Counted from the first letter of the stretch, positions 25,383 through 33,835 are shown. The stretch is 52,103 bases of DNA from Tissierellia bacterium (GCA_012520755.1 JAAYNS010000010.1:1-52103), one strand, 5' to 3'. Notes: generated from the letters alone by a model not told the origin. Made by a program: numbers and translations.

Positions 25383-25801
25383 TATGCTTGTCCCTCCTTT
25401 AATTTCACATATTCACCAATTTGTTGATCCATCTTACCTACATGCATTATTAGCCATGTCATTAATTTGGCACATAGCTCTTGTATTTTTTCTTCAGTGT
25501 AGCCTTCTTCTTGAAAGATTACCACATAATCATTGATGCTGTCTTTAAAATCTTTGTGAATTTGTTTATGTTGTTTAAGCTTTGGATACTCGATTTTTTC
25601 CATATATTCTTCTTCATCATTAAAGTGGATTACCACATATTCTTGCATGAAAACCATAGTTTCTTTTACTTCTTCGATTTTTTCATCCCAATTAAATTCA
25701 TTTTGCACTACTTGAATGAACTTTGATAGCCGACTAAAGAGTTCTATATGTTGGTCATCTATCAAGTCTACTCCAACACGATATTTTTCCTTCCACATCA
25801 T
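25382..25801 (-). CDS. Bacteriohemerythrin (O2-binding di-iron protein)
   Basis: A 139-residue single-domain hemerythrin. The di-iron ligands are visible in order: DDQHIELF (His), VIHFNDEEEYM (His and Glu), KQHKQIHKDF (two His), and MHVGKMDQQIG (His and Asp). WKEKYRVGVDLID at the N-terminus is the standard family start. Such proteins bind or deliver oxygen or sense it in anaerobes. It lies 36 bases downstream of an unrecognised Cys-rich membrane protein gene and is translationally coupled to cheX. Start is one of two adjacent ATGs behind AAGTAGGGATAAAA. Confidence 0.93.
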   Translation of the reverse strand: MMWKEKYRVGVDLIDDQHIELFSRLSKFIQVVQNEFNWDEKIEEVKETMVFMQEYVVIHFNDEEEYMEKIEYPKLKQHKQIHKDFKDSINDYVVIFQEEGYTEEKIQELCAKLMTWLIMHVGKMDQQIGEYVKLKEGQA

Positions 25802-25837
25802 TTTTATCCCTACTTTCTATTTAATTTTTTGTTCTCA

Positions 25838-26566
25838 TCAACCTAACTCATTTTCTTTATTAAATAGTAATGTATTTTTTATTTGGCAAATATTATCATT
25901 GCAATGTGAACATCTAAGACTTGTATTTGACCCGTGCCAAAATCTTTCTGGATACTTAAGGATTTTTAATTCCCAGCTTATTAGTGCTATTATGGATATA
26001 AAAAACAAACTCCACGAGAAAAAGCTCCTAATAAAAACCATAGGGGTCAATATCATAAAATTTCCCCAATTAAAAATCCTACAGTTTACACAACAACGGT
26101 TCTTCATTATAAAACTTTGAAAAGGACACCAAATAGTAACACATATAAGATCGGATACATAATAAAACATTGTTATCAGTATCAACTCTGTTACTCCAAT
26201 TATGTCTAATAAGTATGTAACGCCTATAATAGAATTAAGAATAGTCCAAGATAAAAGGACTTTTAGTGCGCCTACATTCATTTCTTGAACATTTTTATGC
26301 AATTCTAATTCTTCATATGGGTCTTCTGGAGGTGAGTATTTACTGCCGAATTGTTTAAGACATCCCATTGTGATTTTTTTTGTAGGTATAATCTGGGCAA
26401 CCATCTCAAATATCATAATTATCCATACTATATGCAAGGGTCTTAGACCACTTATATTTACAATACCAACTATATCCAAAAGTTCCCTATCAAAGATGTA
26501 AAAATATAAAACAAACAAAAATAAACAAATTCGAAAGATTAATTTAGATATATACTGCTTTAGAAT
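25838..26566 (-). CDS. Unrecognised polytopic membrane protein with cysteine motifs
   Basis: A protein of about 242 residues with four or five hydrophobic segments. Two cysteine clusters stand out: IWCPFQSFIMKNRCCVNCRIFNWG (one C plus CCxxC, given as fragments) and LRCSHCNDNICQIKN near the C-terminus, which together could bind a metal or Fe-S centre on the cytoplasmic side. I do not recognise the family. The first ATG/TTG/GTG start in frame is a TTG at 26518 without a ribosome binding site, whereas the frame is open back to an ATT at 26564-26566 that lies 8 bases after a perfect AAAGGAGG. I therefore use the ATT start, which also adds a lysine/arginine-flanked first membrane helix. It appears to head the operon with hemerythrin and cheX. 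Confidence 0.6.
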   Translation of the reverse strand: MLKQYISKLIFRICLFLFVLYFYIFDRELLDIVGIVNISGLRPLHIVWIIMIFEMVAQIIPTKKITMGCLKQFGSKYSPPEDPYEELELHKNVQEMNVGALKVLLSWTILNSIIGVTYLLDIIGVTELILITMFYYVSDLICVTIWCPFQSFIMKNRCCVNCRIFNWGNFMILTPMVFIRSFFSWSLFFISIIALISWELKILKYPERFWHGSNTSLRCSHCNDNICQIKNTLLFNKENELG

Positions 26567-26632
26567 TTAGATTTCCTCCTTTCTTTCAAATTCTCTCTAT
26601 ATAATATTAAATATATATTACCATATTAATCA

Positions 26633-26782
26633 ATTAATTTCCCTGATAAAAGTTATTGTATTGTTTAAGTCTTTAGTTATTGATATTGAAGTTGTCACGT
26701 GGGATAGTGTAACTCCCCCGCGTGTCCTAATAATATCAAGCTTTTCTCTTGCCGCCTTATCCCTCAAAGAGTATTTCAAGAT
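26633..26782 (-). other. Short GC-richer open frame of unknown status (50 codons)
   Basis: Between two stop codons the minus strand has a 50-codon frame with protein-like composition (middle: KAAREKLDIIRTRGGVTLSH), ending TFIREIN-stop at 26630-26632. No ribosome binding site precedes its TTG codons and the frame begins right at the T-run of the PhnA terminator. It covers the locally GC-richer block 26693-26765, where CACG and CGTG arms (with GGG/CCC) can also pair on either strand. Possibilities are a gene remnant or a structured RNA. I see nothing else in the 316 bases between 26567 and 26882. Confidence 0.3.
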
Positions 26783-26784
26783 TC

Positions 26785-26872
26785 AAAAAAAGTAGGACTT
26801 TTTGACCCTAGTCATCTACAATTATACTCTTCTAGTATAAATTTAAATGAATTTAGGTCTCAAAATCCTACT
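26785..26872 (-). terminator. Terminator after the PhnA-like gene
   Basis: Arms at 26856-26872 (AGTAGGATTTTGAGACC on the minus strand) and 26791-26808 pair with two small bulges and are followed by TTTTTTTG. A second 7-bp hairpin (26821-26840) sits in the loop, making this an unusually large terminator. Confidence 0.7.
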
Positions 26873-26882
26873 CTAAAAAATC

Positions 26883-27239
26883 CTATATTTTTTTAACTAC
26901 ACTTGATTTCAATAACATTGATCCAAATCCATCTATTTTACAATCTATATCATGGACTCCATCACTTGGATTATGGATTAGTTTTATGTTTTTAACTATA
27001 GTTCCTCTTTTTATTGATGAATTGCCCTTTAGTTTGAGATCTCTGATTACTGAAACAGTGTCACCATCACTTAGGATATTTCCATTTGAATCTTTTATTA
27101 CATTAACTTCTTCTTGGTTTTCAGTTTCTGATTCACTTCCATCTACCCATTCATAAAAACACTCAGGGCAAATCAATAAATTCCTATCTTCATAAGTATA
27201 TTCAGAACCACACTTTGGACAATTAGGTAAACTTCCCAT
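26883..27239 (-). CDS. PhnA/YjdM-like zinc-ribbon protein
   Basis: A 118-residue protein with an N-terminal zinc ribbon ([21 protein letters not shown]) and a C-terminal PhnA domain ([32 protein letters not shown]). The name alkylphosphonate utilisation protein is historical; the family has no firmly established activity. No phosphonate genes are nearby. The ATG follows GGAGGGGAGAAG. Length is typical. It stands alone between the aspartate dehydrogenase-like gene and the hemerythrin cluster, and ends in a large terminator. Confidence 0.9.
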   Translation of the reverse strand: MGSLPNCPKCGSEYTYEDRNLLICPECFYEWVDGSESETENQEEVNVIKDSNGNILSDGDTVSVIRDLKLKGNSSIKRGTIVKNIKLIHNPSDGVHDIDCKIDGFGSMLLKSSVVKKI

Positions 27240-27352
27240 CTTCTCCCCTCCATTCTAGTTATTATCACTGGTGCCCCTATAAAATATATAAAATGCTAAG
27301 CATACAGGTGATTAATTCACTCTAGTATGGAACTTTATGCCTAGATTATACA

Positions 27353-28159
27353 TTAGAATGTAATAGGTGCTACAAGTCTTTTTAATAATGAAATGACACT
27401 CCATGCAGCAAGCGAACTGGATTTTGGATTATCTGGGGATGGCTTTGATTCTATATTAACGGATACCTTAACTATATCTCCTTCAAGGATTATATTATGA
27501 ATATTACTTTGAATTCCTGGTATGCTTCGAATAATAACATTGGTGTTCTCTACTCCTACAGTAGCCAAGCCAGTAGCTACGGCCACATTAATATTCTTAG
27601 GAAATTCTTTTATAGCCTCCTTAGCTGTCCCATTAAATATTTCCTCTATATCATCCCTAGACAAGTCCCTACCTTGTAAAAAAGGAGCGCCTTCTAGAGA
27701 ATTAGGTGATTTTTCTGTTATGATTTTCACCCTTGATTCCCCCATTAAAATAGCAGAGCTTAGGACATCAAATCCTCCTACTGCCCCAGATGCTAAGTAT
27801 ACACGGGAGTTTACTTCCTTTGCTTTTCCCCATACCTCATTATAAAAAAGATCATCAGCGAAAGCCCCTATAGATAAAACTATTAAATCTATCCCATTAT
27901 TCAATATCTTAACAGCATAGTCTTTTACAACTTCTTGTGTAGCTGCTTCGATAATATAATCTGGTTTATCATCAATCATTTCATCTAAATCTCTATAGAA
28001 CTTACAATTAACTTTCTTGGCTAAGCTTTCTGCATTCTCTAAGTTATTACTATGGACTCCTATTAGACTATAATCTTCCTCTAAATCCTTTGAAACAGCA
28101 TTTGCTATAATACTTCCCAAAGCACCAGTTCCTATTATTCCTAGCCTTAACTTTTTCAT
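27353..28159 (-). CDS. L-aspartate dehydrogenase-like oxidoreductase
   Basis: A 268-residue NAD(P)-dependent oxidoreductase of the NadX/aspartate dehydrogenase family, which converts aspartate to iminoaspartate for NAD synthesis or amino-acid breakdown. The Rossmann motif is LGIIGTGALGSIIANAV; the catalytic domain has LASGAVGGFDVLSSA and FPKNINVAVATGLATVG, and the family's C-terminal NPKSSSLAAWSVISLL segment. I chose the ATG at 28157-28159 behind AGAGGTGTATAAA; a GTG three codons upstream belongs to the ribosome binding site. No nadA or nadC is adjacent, so a degradative role is as likely as a biosynthetic one. Confidence 0.85.
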   Translation of the reverse strand: MKKLRLGIIGTGALGSIIANAVSKDLEEDYSLIGVHSNNLENAESLAKKVNCKFYRDLDEMIDDKPDYIIEAATQEVVKDYAVKILNNGIDLIVLSIGAFADDLFYNEVWGKAKEVNSRVYLASGAVGGFDVLSSAILMGESRVKIITEKSPNSLEGAPFLQGRDLSRDDIEEIFNGTAKEAIKEFPKNINVAVATGLATVGVENTNVIIRSIPGIQSNIHNIILEGDIVKVSVNIESKPSPDNPKSSSLAAWSVISLLKRLVAPITF

Positions 28160-28249
28160 TTTATACACCTCTTCGATTGTTTAAGATAGCTTTAACTCCC
28201 CTAACTATATATGCAAAATTGAATGCTAAGATAAATTTTCTTCTTATTT

Positions 28250-28293
28250 GAGATTCTTAATATATGCGAATCAGCTGATATATATTAAGAATT
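28250..28293. repeat. 13-bp inverted repeat between PatB-like and aspartate dehydrogenase-like genes
   Basis: ATTCTTAATATAT and its complement ATATATTAAGAAT flank 14-15 bases that contain a second short palindrome (ATCAGCTGAT). No T-run follows on the minus strand, so it may be a weak terminator or an operator for the downstream gene. Confidence 0.45.
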
Positions 28294-28321
28294 TCTGCTT
28301 GCATTGATACTTATGAAAGAT

Positions 28322-29512
28322 TTAAATACTATAATGAGTCTTTAATGAATTTTTGACTCTTTCCAAGTTCTCTTTCAGTTTTTCAGTTGGCAATCCAACA
28401 TTTACCCTTATGAAATATCTTCCATTTTCTCCAAATGACAAGCCATCGGTAGGGAAAAACTCACAGGTCTTATCTAAGAAATCTATAAATTCTTCATGTT
28501 CTACATTCAGTTTTTCGAAATTGATCCAAGTAGTAAAGCTTGCTTCAGGCTTCATAACTACAAATATTCCATTATAACTTTCAAAAAACTCCTTAACAAT
28601 TTTTTGATTAGTCCTGATAACTGTTTTTAATTCCTCTAACCAATCCAATCCATATTCATAGGCAGCCTTAGTGGCAACTATGCCTAAAATATTGGCTCTC
28701 TCTATCCCAATGCCATTATTATTTTGGACAAACTTATTTCTTATATCTTCATTTTCAATAAATATATTTGAACACTGAAGTCCTGCTATATTAAAAGTTT
28801 TTGATGCAGCTGTACATACTATTGCTCTATTTCCAATAGTATCGTTCACACTGCCAAAAACAATATGTTTGTATCCTTCAAAAACAATATCAGAATGGAT
28901 TTCATCAGATACTACTAATAAGTCCTCATTTTCTGCAATTTCAGCTATCTTAAGCAAGTCCTCTTTGCTCCAAACCATCCCCCCTGGATTTTGAGGATTG
29001 CAAAGGATTAAAAGTTTTGTATTTGGGTCAGAGGCAAGCTTTGCAAACAATTCAAAATCTATTTCATATCTATTGTTCTTATATATTAAAGGACAATTAA
29101 TTACTTTTCTAGCTTGTTCTTGAACCACATCATAAAAAGGTTTGTAAACTGGAGTAAATATTATAACTCCTTCTCCCTCTTGGGTAAAGGTTCTGACTGA
29201 TGTTGCTAAGGCTGGTACTATCCCTGGTGTTGTGACAATCCACTCTTTTTTTGCATTATATCCATGATATTCTTTGAAGAAGTTTACAACAGTCTGTAAA
29301 TATGAATCAAAAGGTCTTGCATATCCTAAAGATTGAGTCCTTGCAAACTTATATATTTCTTCACTAATTTCAGGACAAGTTAAAAAGTCCATATCTGCAA
29401 CGGACATTGGTATTATGTCATTAGCTACATTAGGATTCCTAGTGTACATATCCATCCATTTGCTAGCTCCAATATTTCCCCTATTTGTATAACTTATAAA
29501 GTCATACCTCAT
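28322..29512 (-). CDS. PatB/MalY-type PLP C-S lyase (aminotransferase fold I)
   Basis: A 396-residue PLP enzyme of the MalY/PatB group, whose members cleave cystathionine or cysteine conjugates to a thiol, pyruvate and ammonia. Motifs are MSVADMDFLTCPEI, LGYARPFDSY, ILCNPQNPGGMVWS, VVSDEIHSDIVF (PLP-ring aspartate) and CTAASKTFNIAGLQCSN, where the lysine of ASKTFN carries PLP. Substrate cannot be fixed from sequence; a transaminase activity is possible. The ATG follows AGGGTGGGATAAACA. The gene sits near a D-cysteine-desulfhydrase-like gene and a CoA-disulfide-reductase-like gene, consistent with sulfur amino-acid metabolism. Confidence 0.9.
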   Translation of the reverse strand: MRYDFISYTNRGNIGASKWMDMYTRNPNVANDIIPMSVADMDFLTCPEISEEIYKFARTQSLGYARPFDSYLQTVVNFFKEYHGYNAKKEWIVTTPGIVPALATSVRTFTQEGEGVIIFTPVYKPFYDVVQEQARKVINCPLIYKNNRYEIDFELFAKLASDPNTKLLILCNPQNPGGMVWSKEDLLKIAEIAENEDLLVVSDEIHSDIVFEGYKHIVFGSVNDTIGNRAIVCTAASKTFNIAGLQCSNIFIENEDIRNKFVQNNNGIGIERANILGIVATKAAYEYGLDWLEELKTVIRTNQKIVKEFFESYNGIFVVMKPEASFTTWINFEKLNVEHEEFIDFLDKTCEFFPTDGLSFGENGRYFIRVNVGLPTEKLKENLERVKNSLKTHYSI

Positions 29513-29607
29513 TGTTTATCCCACCCTTTCAACATTAGTTATTCTATTTTTTAGCGATAAGTTAGTTTGTCAAATGCTACTAAGACTATATTATATCAAA
29601 TTCCCAA

Positions 29608-29632
29608 TATAAAAACACCCTAGGGTGTTTTT
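29608..29632 (-). terminator. Terminator overlapping the end of the CoA-disulfide-reductase-like gene
   Basis: The perfect palindrome AAAAACACCCT/AGGGTGTTTTT (29611-29632) contains the last four codons and the TAG stop of the upstream gene. On the minus strand it ends in TTTTTATATT. The stem can form only after the ribosome leaves the stop codon. Confidence 0.75.
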
Positions 29633-30948
29633 AGTAGTTTAACTGCAGCATAATAAATTGGATCCCTAACAGTTGAAAATGGCGGTGAATAGCCCAAGTC
29701 CATATACATCAAATCTTCTGCCTTTCCCTTTAAAGTAATTGCTGTCACTAATACATCAAGTCTTTTATCTACACCTTCATAACCGATTACTTGAGCACCT
29801 AATAGTTTTCCACTTTTCTTTTCAGCTACAATTTTTATAGTTATAGGTTTTCCACCCATAAATCCAGGTTTATTATGTCTTTGGACTCTTGAACTAATAA
29901 CATCATATCCTTGCTTTATTGCCTCTTCTTCTGACAATCCTGTCTGGCCAACACTCATATCAAATATCCTATAAATCCCAGTCCCCAAAACTCCTTTAAA
30001 CTCTACTTCTTTCCCACAAATATTACTACCCGCTATTGTTCCTGTCTTGTTAGCTGTTGAACCAAGAGGTCTATACATGACTTTCCCAGTTACTGCATTA
30101 TAGACTTCAATACAATCTCCACAGCTATAAATATCACTTATATTAGTCTGCATATACTTATCAACTTTAATAGCACCAGTAACTCCAAGTTCCACTCCTG
30201 CTTTTTTAGCAAGCTCAACATTAGGTTTTATTCCTGTTGCAACTAATACTAAATCCGCTTCAACAATCCTGCCATCTCCGATCACAACACCCTCTTGCTT
30301 TATCTCTTCAGTAGTAGTATTGGTATAAACATTAACTCCATTGTCCTTTAAATGTTTCTCTATAATATCAAGCAAATCTATGTCTATACCCTTTGAAATT
30401 GATGACCTAGAAATTAAACTGACTTCCATACCTAAATTTTTAAAGCTTTCACACATTTCCATTCCTATAAAGCCACTTCCTATAATTGCAGCCTTTCTTG
30501 GTTTATTACTCTCAATGAAAGCCTTAATATTATTCATATGGTTTATATTTCTTAAAGGAAATACATTCTTCCGGTTGGCTCCCTTTATTTCAGGCATCTT
30601 GGACATTGCTCCAGTTGCAATAACAAGCTTATCATAGGAATCTTGAAAGACTTCTTCTGTAAGAATATTTTTAACCGTAAGCCTTTTTTCATGTGAATCT
30701 ATTGATAAAACTTCATGCTGGGTTAAAACATCGATATTATGCTTTGCTTTGAAAAATTCCCCTTGTCGTGGAACAATTTCGTCAAATCTTTCTACCTCAT
30801 TGCTTACATAATAGGGCATTCCACATCCTACATATGAAATATACTTATCTTTTTCATATATTACTATTTGTGCATCCTTGTTATTCCTTCGTATTTCTGT
30901 AGCAGCTGAGGTTCCTGCTGCAACTCCACCAATTATTATAACTCGCAT
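29620..30948 (-). CDS. FAD-dependent CoA-disulfide reductase / NADH oxidase family protein
   Basis: A 442-residue single-cysteine flavoprotein of the CoADR/Nox family. The FAD motif is IIIGGVAAGTSAATEIRR; the redox cysteine is in ISYVGCGMPYYVSN (near residue 43); the NAD(P)H site is AAIIGSGFIGMEMCES; the second FAD motif is IYSCGDCIEVYNAVTG; and the C-terminal dimerisation domain begins near DMSVGQTGLSEEEA. Such enzymes reduce CoA disulfides, polysulfides or oxygen and help anaerobes survive oxidants. The ATG at 30946-30948 follows GAGGAGGTTTTTT; the in-frame GTG at 30963 overlaps that ribosome binding site. Confidence 0.9.
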   Translation of the reverse strand: MRVIIIGGVAAGTSAATEIRRNNKDAQIVIYEKDKYISYVGCGMPYYVSNEVERFDEIVPRQGEFFKAKHNIDVLTQHEVLSIDSHEKRLTVKNILTEEVFQDSYDKLVIATGAMSKMPEIKGANRKNVFPLRNINHMNNIKAFIESNKPRKAAIIGSGFIGMEMCESFKNLGMEVSLISRSSISKGIDIDLLDIIEKHLKDNGVNVYTNTTTEEIKQEGVVIGDGRIVEADLVLVATGIKPNVELAKKAGVELGVTGAIKVDKYMQTNISDIYSCGDCIEVYNAVTGKVMYRPLGSTANKTGTIAGSNICGKEVEFKGVLGTGIYRIFDMSVGQTGLSEEEAIKQGYDVISSRVQRHNKPGFMGGKPITIKIVAEKKSGKLLGAQVIGYEGVDKRLDVLVTAITLKGKAEDLMYMDLGYSPPFSTVRDPIYYAAVKLLKTP

Positions 30949-31160
30949 AAAAAACCTCCTCACCAGAATTTGTTTAATGTATACCCTTTATCATATAATC
31001 TAACCCTTTATTAGCTCTTAGCTTCAGTACCAAACTTTATATGATGTTTACAATATTATACATAGACATACTATCCACCTCCAAAGTTTCTAGTATATAC
31101 TTATTTAGCTTTATTGCACACTAGTCTTTTGGATATAATAATGTTTTTTATATTTGTTCA
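30949..31160. other. Gene-free leader of the CoA-disulfide-reductase-like gene
   Basis: About 210 AT-rich bases with no ordinary gene. The only coding-like signal is a 10-codon minus-strand frame (31037-31069, MSMYNIVNII) directly behind TTTGGAGGTGGATAGT, a near-ideal ribosome binding site, about 90 bases before the oxidoreductase start. A weak -10 (TATACT) lies just upstream of it. It could be a leader peptide or a remnant. Confidence 0.4.
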
Positions 31161-31161
31161 T

Positions 31162-31210
31162 AAAAAAGCCCCCTAGTATTAGCAGACATCGTCTACCAAT
31201 ATTAGGGGGC
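31162..31210 (-). terminator. Terminator after the first DegV gene
   Basis: GCCCCCTAATATT pairs with AATACTAGGGGGC (arms 31198-31210 and 31168-31180) with a 17-base loop holding a 5-bp mini-stem (GTAGAC/GTCTGC), followed on the minus strand by TTTTTT. Confidence 0.88.
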
Positions 31211-31265
31211 ACATCAATCAATTATTAGCATTATAAGTTGTTTTTTACTTGATTTAGTCTTCAAC

Positions 31266-32150
31266 TTAAGAAATACTTCTATCTTCACCCATAAAAATTA
31301 AGCAAAGCATCCCTGGTCCTGTATGACTACCCATAGTTGGGCCTACATAGTTAATCTTTACATCTTTTACTTTAAATCCATCTAAAAGCATGTCCCTTAA
31401 ATACTCTGCGTCCTCTATACAATCACCATGGTTAATAAATATAGTTTGCTCTTCGGGATTAGCAACTTTATCTTTAAATATATCTAACATAGTTTTTATA
31501 GATTTTTTCCTACCTCTTATTTTTTTAGGCACATCTAATTTCCCCTCATTATTTACAATCAATAAAGGTTTAATATCTAATATCATGCCTACAGTAGCAG
31601 CTGTAGCAGAAACTCTTCCACCTCGTTTTAGATGTTCTAGGCTATCCACTGTAAATAGATGTTGTACTTTTAACATATTTTCATTAATCCAGTCTACAAT
31701 CTCAACCTTTGTTTTTCCTAATTTAAGCATTTCAGAAGCATAGTATACCAATGCGCCTAGACCTATTGATGCAGATTTTGTATCTATGACAGTTATGTCT
31801 ATGGACGGATCCTCTTCTAACATTTCCTTTCTTATCATTATTGCATTATTTACCGTTTGGCTTAATGCAGATGATAAACCAAGATATATCATTGAATATC
31901 CTTCTTTTGCATATTTCTTGAATACCGATTCGAAAGCATAAGTGTTTACTTGTGAAGTTGTAGATGTATGCCCTTGCCTTAGTTTATCATAAAATTCTTT
32001 GTATGATAGGGTTTGACCAAGGTCATCTTCATAATTCTTACCATCAATATCATATGTTAGGGGGAAAACATGTATATTGTTTTCCTTAATATAATCAATA
32101 TCCATATCACAACTAGAATCTGTTAAAATTATAGTCTTGTTATTTGTCAT
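31266..32150 (-). CDS. DegV family fatty-acid-binding protein
   Basis: A 294-residue DegV protein. Family signatures are ILTDSSCDMDIDYIKENNIHVFPL, the TSTTSQVN segment, YLGLSSALSQTVNNA, VIDTKSASIGLGALV, DSLEHLKRGGRVSATAA and GPTMGSHTGPGMLCLIF. DegV/FakB-like proteins hold a fatty acid for phosphorylation by FakA; no fakA gene is in the window. The ATG follows AAGGAGGCATTATAT. A second DegV homologue lies at 44086-44946. Confidence 0.92.
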   Translation of the reverse strand: MTNNKTIILTDSSCDMDIDYIKENNIHVFPLTYDIDGKNYEDDLGQTLSYKEFYDKLRQGHTSTTSQVNTYAFESVFKKYAKEGYSMIYLGLSSALSQTVNNAIMIRKEMLEEDPSIDITVIDTKSASIGLGALVYYASEMLKLGKTKVEIVDWINENMLKVQHLFTVDSLEHLKRGGRVSATAATVGMILDIKPLLIVNNEGKLDVPKKIRGRKKSIKTMLDIFKDKVANPEEQTIFINHGDCIEDAEYLRDMLLDGFKVKDVKINYVGPTMGSHTGPGMLCLIFMGEDRSIS

Positions 32151-32287
32151 ATATAATGCCTCCTTAAATTAGATAAAAATAAATACTAATCTCATTATAC
32201 TATGTAAAAGATAATTTGCCATTAAATAATACAATAATATCAATCTCTTTACCATGTATAAGATAATTAAAATTGAATTAGTAAAAG

Positions 32288-32332
32288 AAAAACCTCTATA
32301 ACACTAGATTGAACTAGTATTAAAGAGGTTTT
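32288..32332 (-). terminator. Terminator after the small DsrE-like gene
   Basis: AAAACCTCTT/TAATACTAGT pairs with ACTAG-TGTTAT/AGAGGTTTTT around a short loop, followed on the minus strand by TTTTTC. Confidence 0.8.
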
Positions 32333-32352
32333 GATACTTAGATAATAAACAA

Positions 32353-32691
32353 TTAAATACTTATAATTTCATATCCATCCATGACATATTTCTTTACTCC
32401 TGCATGACCTGACATATCGTCTAACATGATTAGAGATGATTTAAGATTATCTTCATATACATTAAGTACCTTTGAACATGCTAGGCAAACACCGGCTATG
32501 ATTCCTGCTTCTTTGACTCTTTTATATAGTGGATTGTTCTCTTCCTCAAATACAGACACTAATTTAACTGAAGCCCCTTCAAATATTATCTTTACCTCTT
32601 GGCCAGATGAATGTAAATCCAATGCATTTAAAAATATATGTTGGAAACACATCTTTTCTCCCGTCATTCCATAAAACAATATTTTCTTCAT
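32353..32691 (-). CDS. Small DsrE-like cytoplasmic protein
   Basis: A 112-residue protein with an alternating beta-alpha pattern: MKKILFYGMTGEKMCFQHIFLNAL, HSSGQEVKIIFEGASVKLV, KEAGIIAGVCLACSKVLNV and DGYEIISI at the end. The last cysteine-bearing segment (GVCLACSKVL) and the order of strands resemble the DsrE/DsrF-like fold of small sulfur-handling proteins, so I suggest a sulfur- or redox-related role at low confidence. The ATG at 32689-32691 follows AAAGGAGATCTAGA; a longer frame upstream has no ribosome binding site. It lies between the D-cysteine-desulfhydrase-like gene and the first DegV gene, in a region rich in sulfur/redox enzymes. Confidence 0.6.
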   Translation of the reverse strand: MKKILFYGMTGEKMCFQHIFLNALDLHSSGQEVKIIFEGASVKLVSVFEEENNPLYKRVKEAGIIAGVCLACSKVLNVYEDNLKSSLIMLDDMSGHAGVKKYVMDGYEIISI

Positions 32692-32797
32692 TCTAGATCT
32701 CCTTTCTAACTCTGAACCAGAACTTATTCCTATAGACATCCATTCCTAATATATACCTACCCTATAGGATTATTAATTAACATCTCAAGGCTTTATT

Positions 32798-33769
32798 TTA
32801 TACCCTACTCTTTATCTTTCCTATTTCATAAGCTCTATCTATATACTCTTTTGTCCAACCCATCAGACCACCAGTATGAATAAAAAGAATGTTCTCTTCT
32901 TTTATATTTCCTTTTTCGATTTCTCTTAGCAGCCCTCTAAATCCTTTCCCCGTATAACAAGGATCAAATATAACTCCTTCATTTTTTCCTATCTCTAAAT
33001 AGAACTCTAGTTCATCATCAGTTGCTATTCCATATCCTTGTCCCACATACAAATCATTGATTTCTATTGTATCAAATGATTCTATATCCTTATCTAGCTC
33101 TCTCAATATATTTACAATAGTCTCTTTGAAATACTCTTTAGTTTCACTTACTGCAAAGCCTAATATCCTCTTATTTTTATTATTAATATAATCCCCATAC
33201 CATAAGCCCCCATAAGTCCCACCAGAACCTACAGGAGTGGATATCAAGTCAAATTCAATATTCATATCTTTTTCTTGCTTTAATATTTCCTCATAGGCAT
33301 TTATATATCCATATGTACCAATATGATTAGATGCTCCCATTGGAATAATATAAGGTTTCTTTTCTTTATCTTTTAAATCCTTAAACAAGGTTTCCATTTT
33401 ATTACTAACAGAGTCGACGTCATTTTCGAAGTATATGTTAGCACCTAGGAAATAATCTAAAAACAAATTCCCTTCTATTTCATTAGGTTCACCCATTAAT
33501 ATTAGATAACATTCTAGGCCCAACTCGGCACATACTGCAGCTGTCGCCCTACAGTGATTAGATTGCAAGGCACCTGTAGTTATAATAGCATCACATTCAT
33601 TGTTTAAGGCTTCAGCCATTGCATATTCTAATTTCCTTACTTTATTACCTGACACTTCTGTCCCAGTAAAATCATCTCTTTTTAAATATATGTTTTTGTT
33701 ATATCTTTTACTTGTCTTTTCTAGTTTAACAATTCTTGTTGGTAAATTTGCTAAATTAATCTTATTCAT
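32798..33769 (-). CDS. D-cysteine desulfhydrase / ACC deaminase family PLP enzyme
   Basis: A 323-residue fold-II PLP enzyme. The PLP lysine lies in TEVSGNKVRKLEYAMAEAL, and the family motifs TTGALQSNHCRATAAVCAELG, VGSGGTYGGLWYG (phosphate-binding loop) and FDPCYTGKGFRGL are all present. Members release H2S, ammonia and pyruvate from D-cysteine or deaminate 1-aminocyclopropane-1-carboxylate; in an anaerobe without ethylene metabolism D-cysteine desulfhydrase is more likely, but the residues that separate the two were not checked. The ATG follows GGAGTGAATTCATT. Isolated transcription unit. Confidence 0.85.
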   Translation of the reverse strand: MNKINLANLPTRIVKLEKTSKRYNKNIYLKRDDFTGTEVSGNKVRKLEYAMAEALNNECDAIITTGALQSNHCRATAAVCAELGLECYLILMGEPNEIEGNLFLDYFLGANIYFENDVDSVSNKMETLFKDLKDKEKKPYIIPMGASNHIGTYGYINAYEEILKQEKDMNIEFDLISTPVGSGGTYGGLWYGDYINNKNKRILGFAVSETKEYFKETIVNILRELDKDIESFDTIEINDLYVGQGYGIATDDELEFYLEIGKNEGVIFDPCYTGKGFRGLLREIEKGNIKEENILFIHTGGLMGWTKEYIDRAYEIGKIKSRV

Positions 33770-33835
33770 AATGAATTCACTCCAGCTTCCAAATATTTTA
33801 ATTAATATATAAATGAGTTGCCTTTAGTTAGATAA

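Noticed and set aside
26783-26785. TGA before the 50-codon frame read as selenocysteine
   Set aside because: It lies in the T-run of a terminator, with no SECIS-like stem and no known selenoprotein motif around it.
30341-30637. 98-codon open frame antisense to the CoA-disulfide-reductase-like gene
   Set aside because: It is the mirror of a well-supported coding region, with low-complexity residues and no ribosome binding site.
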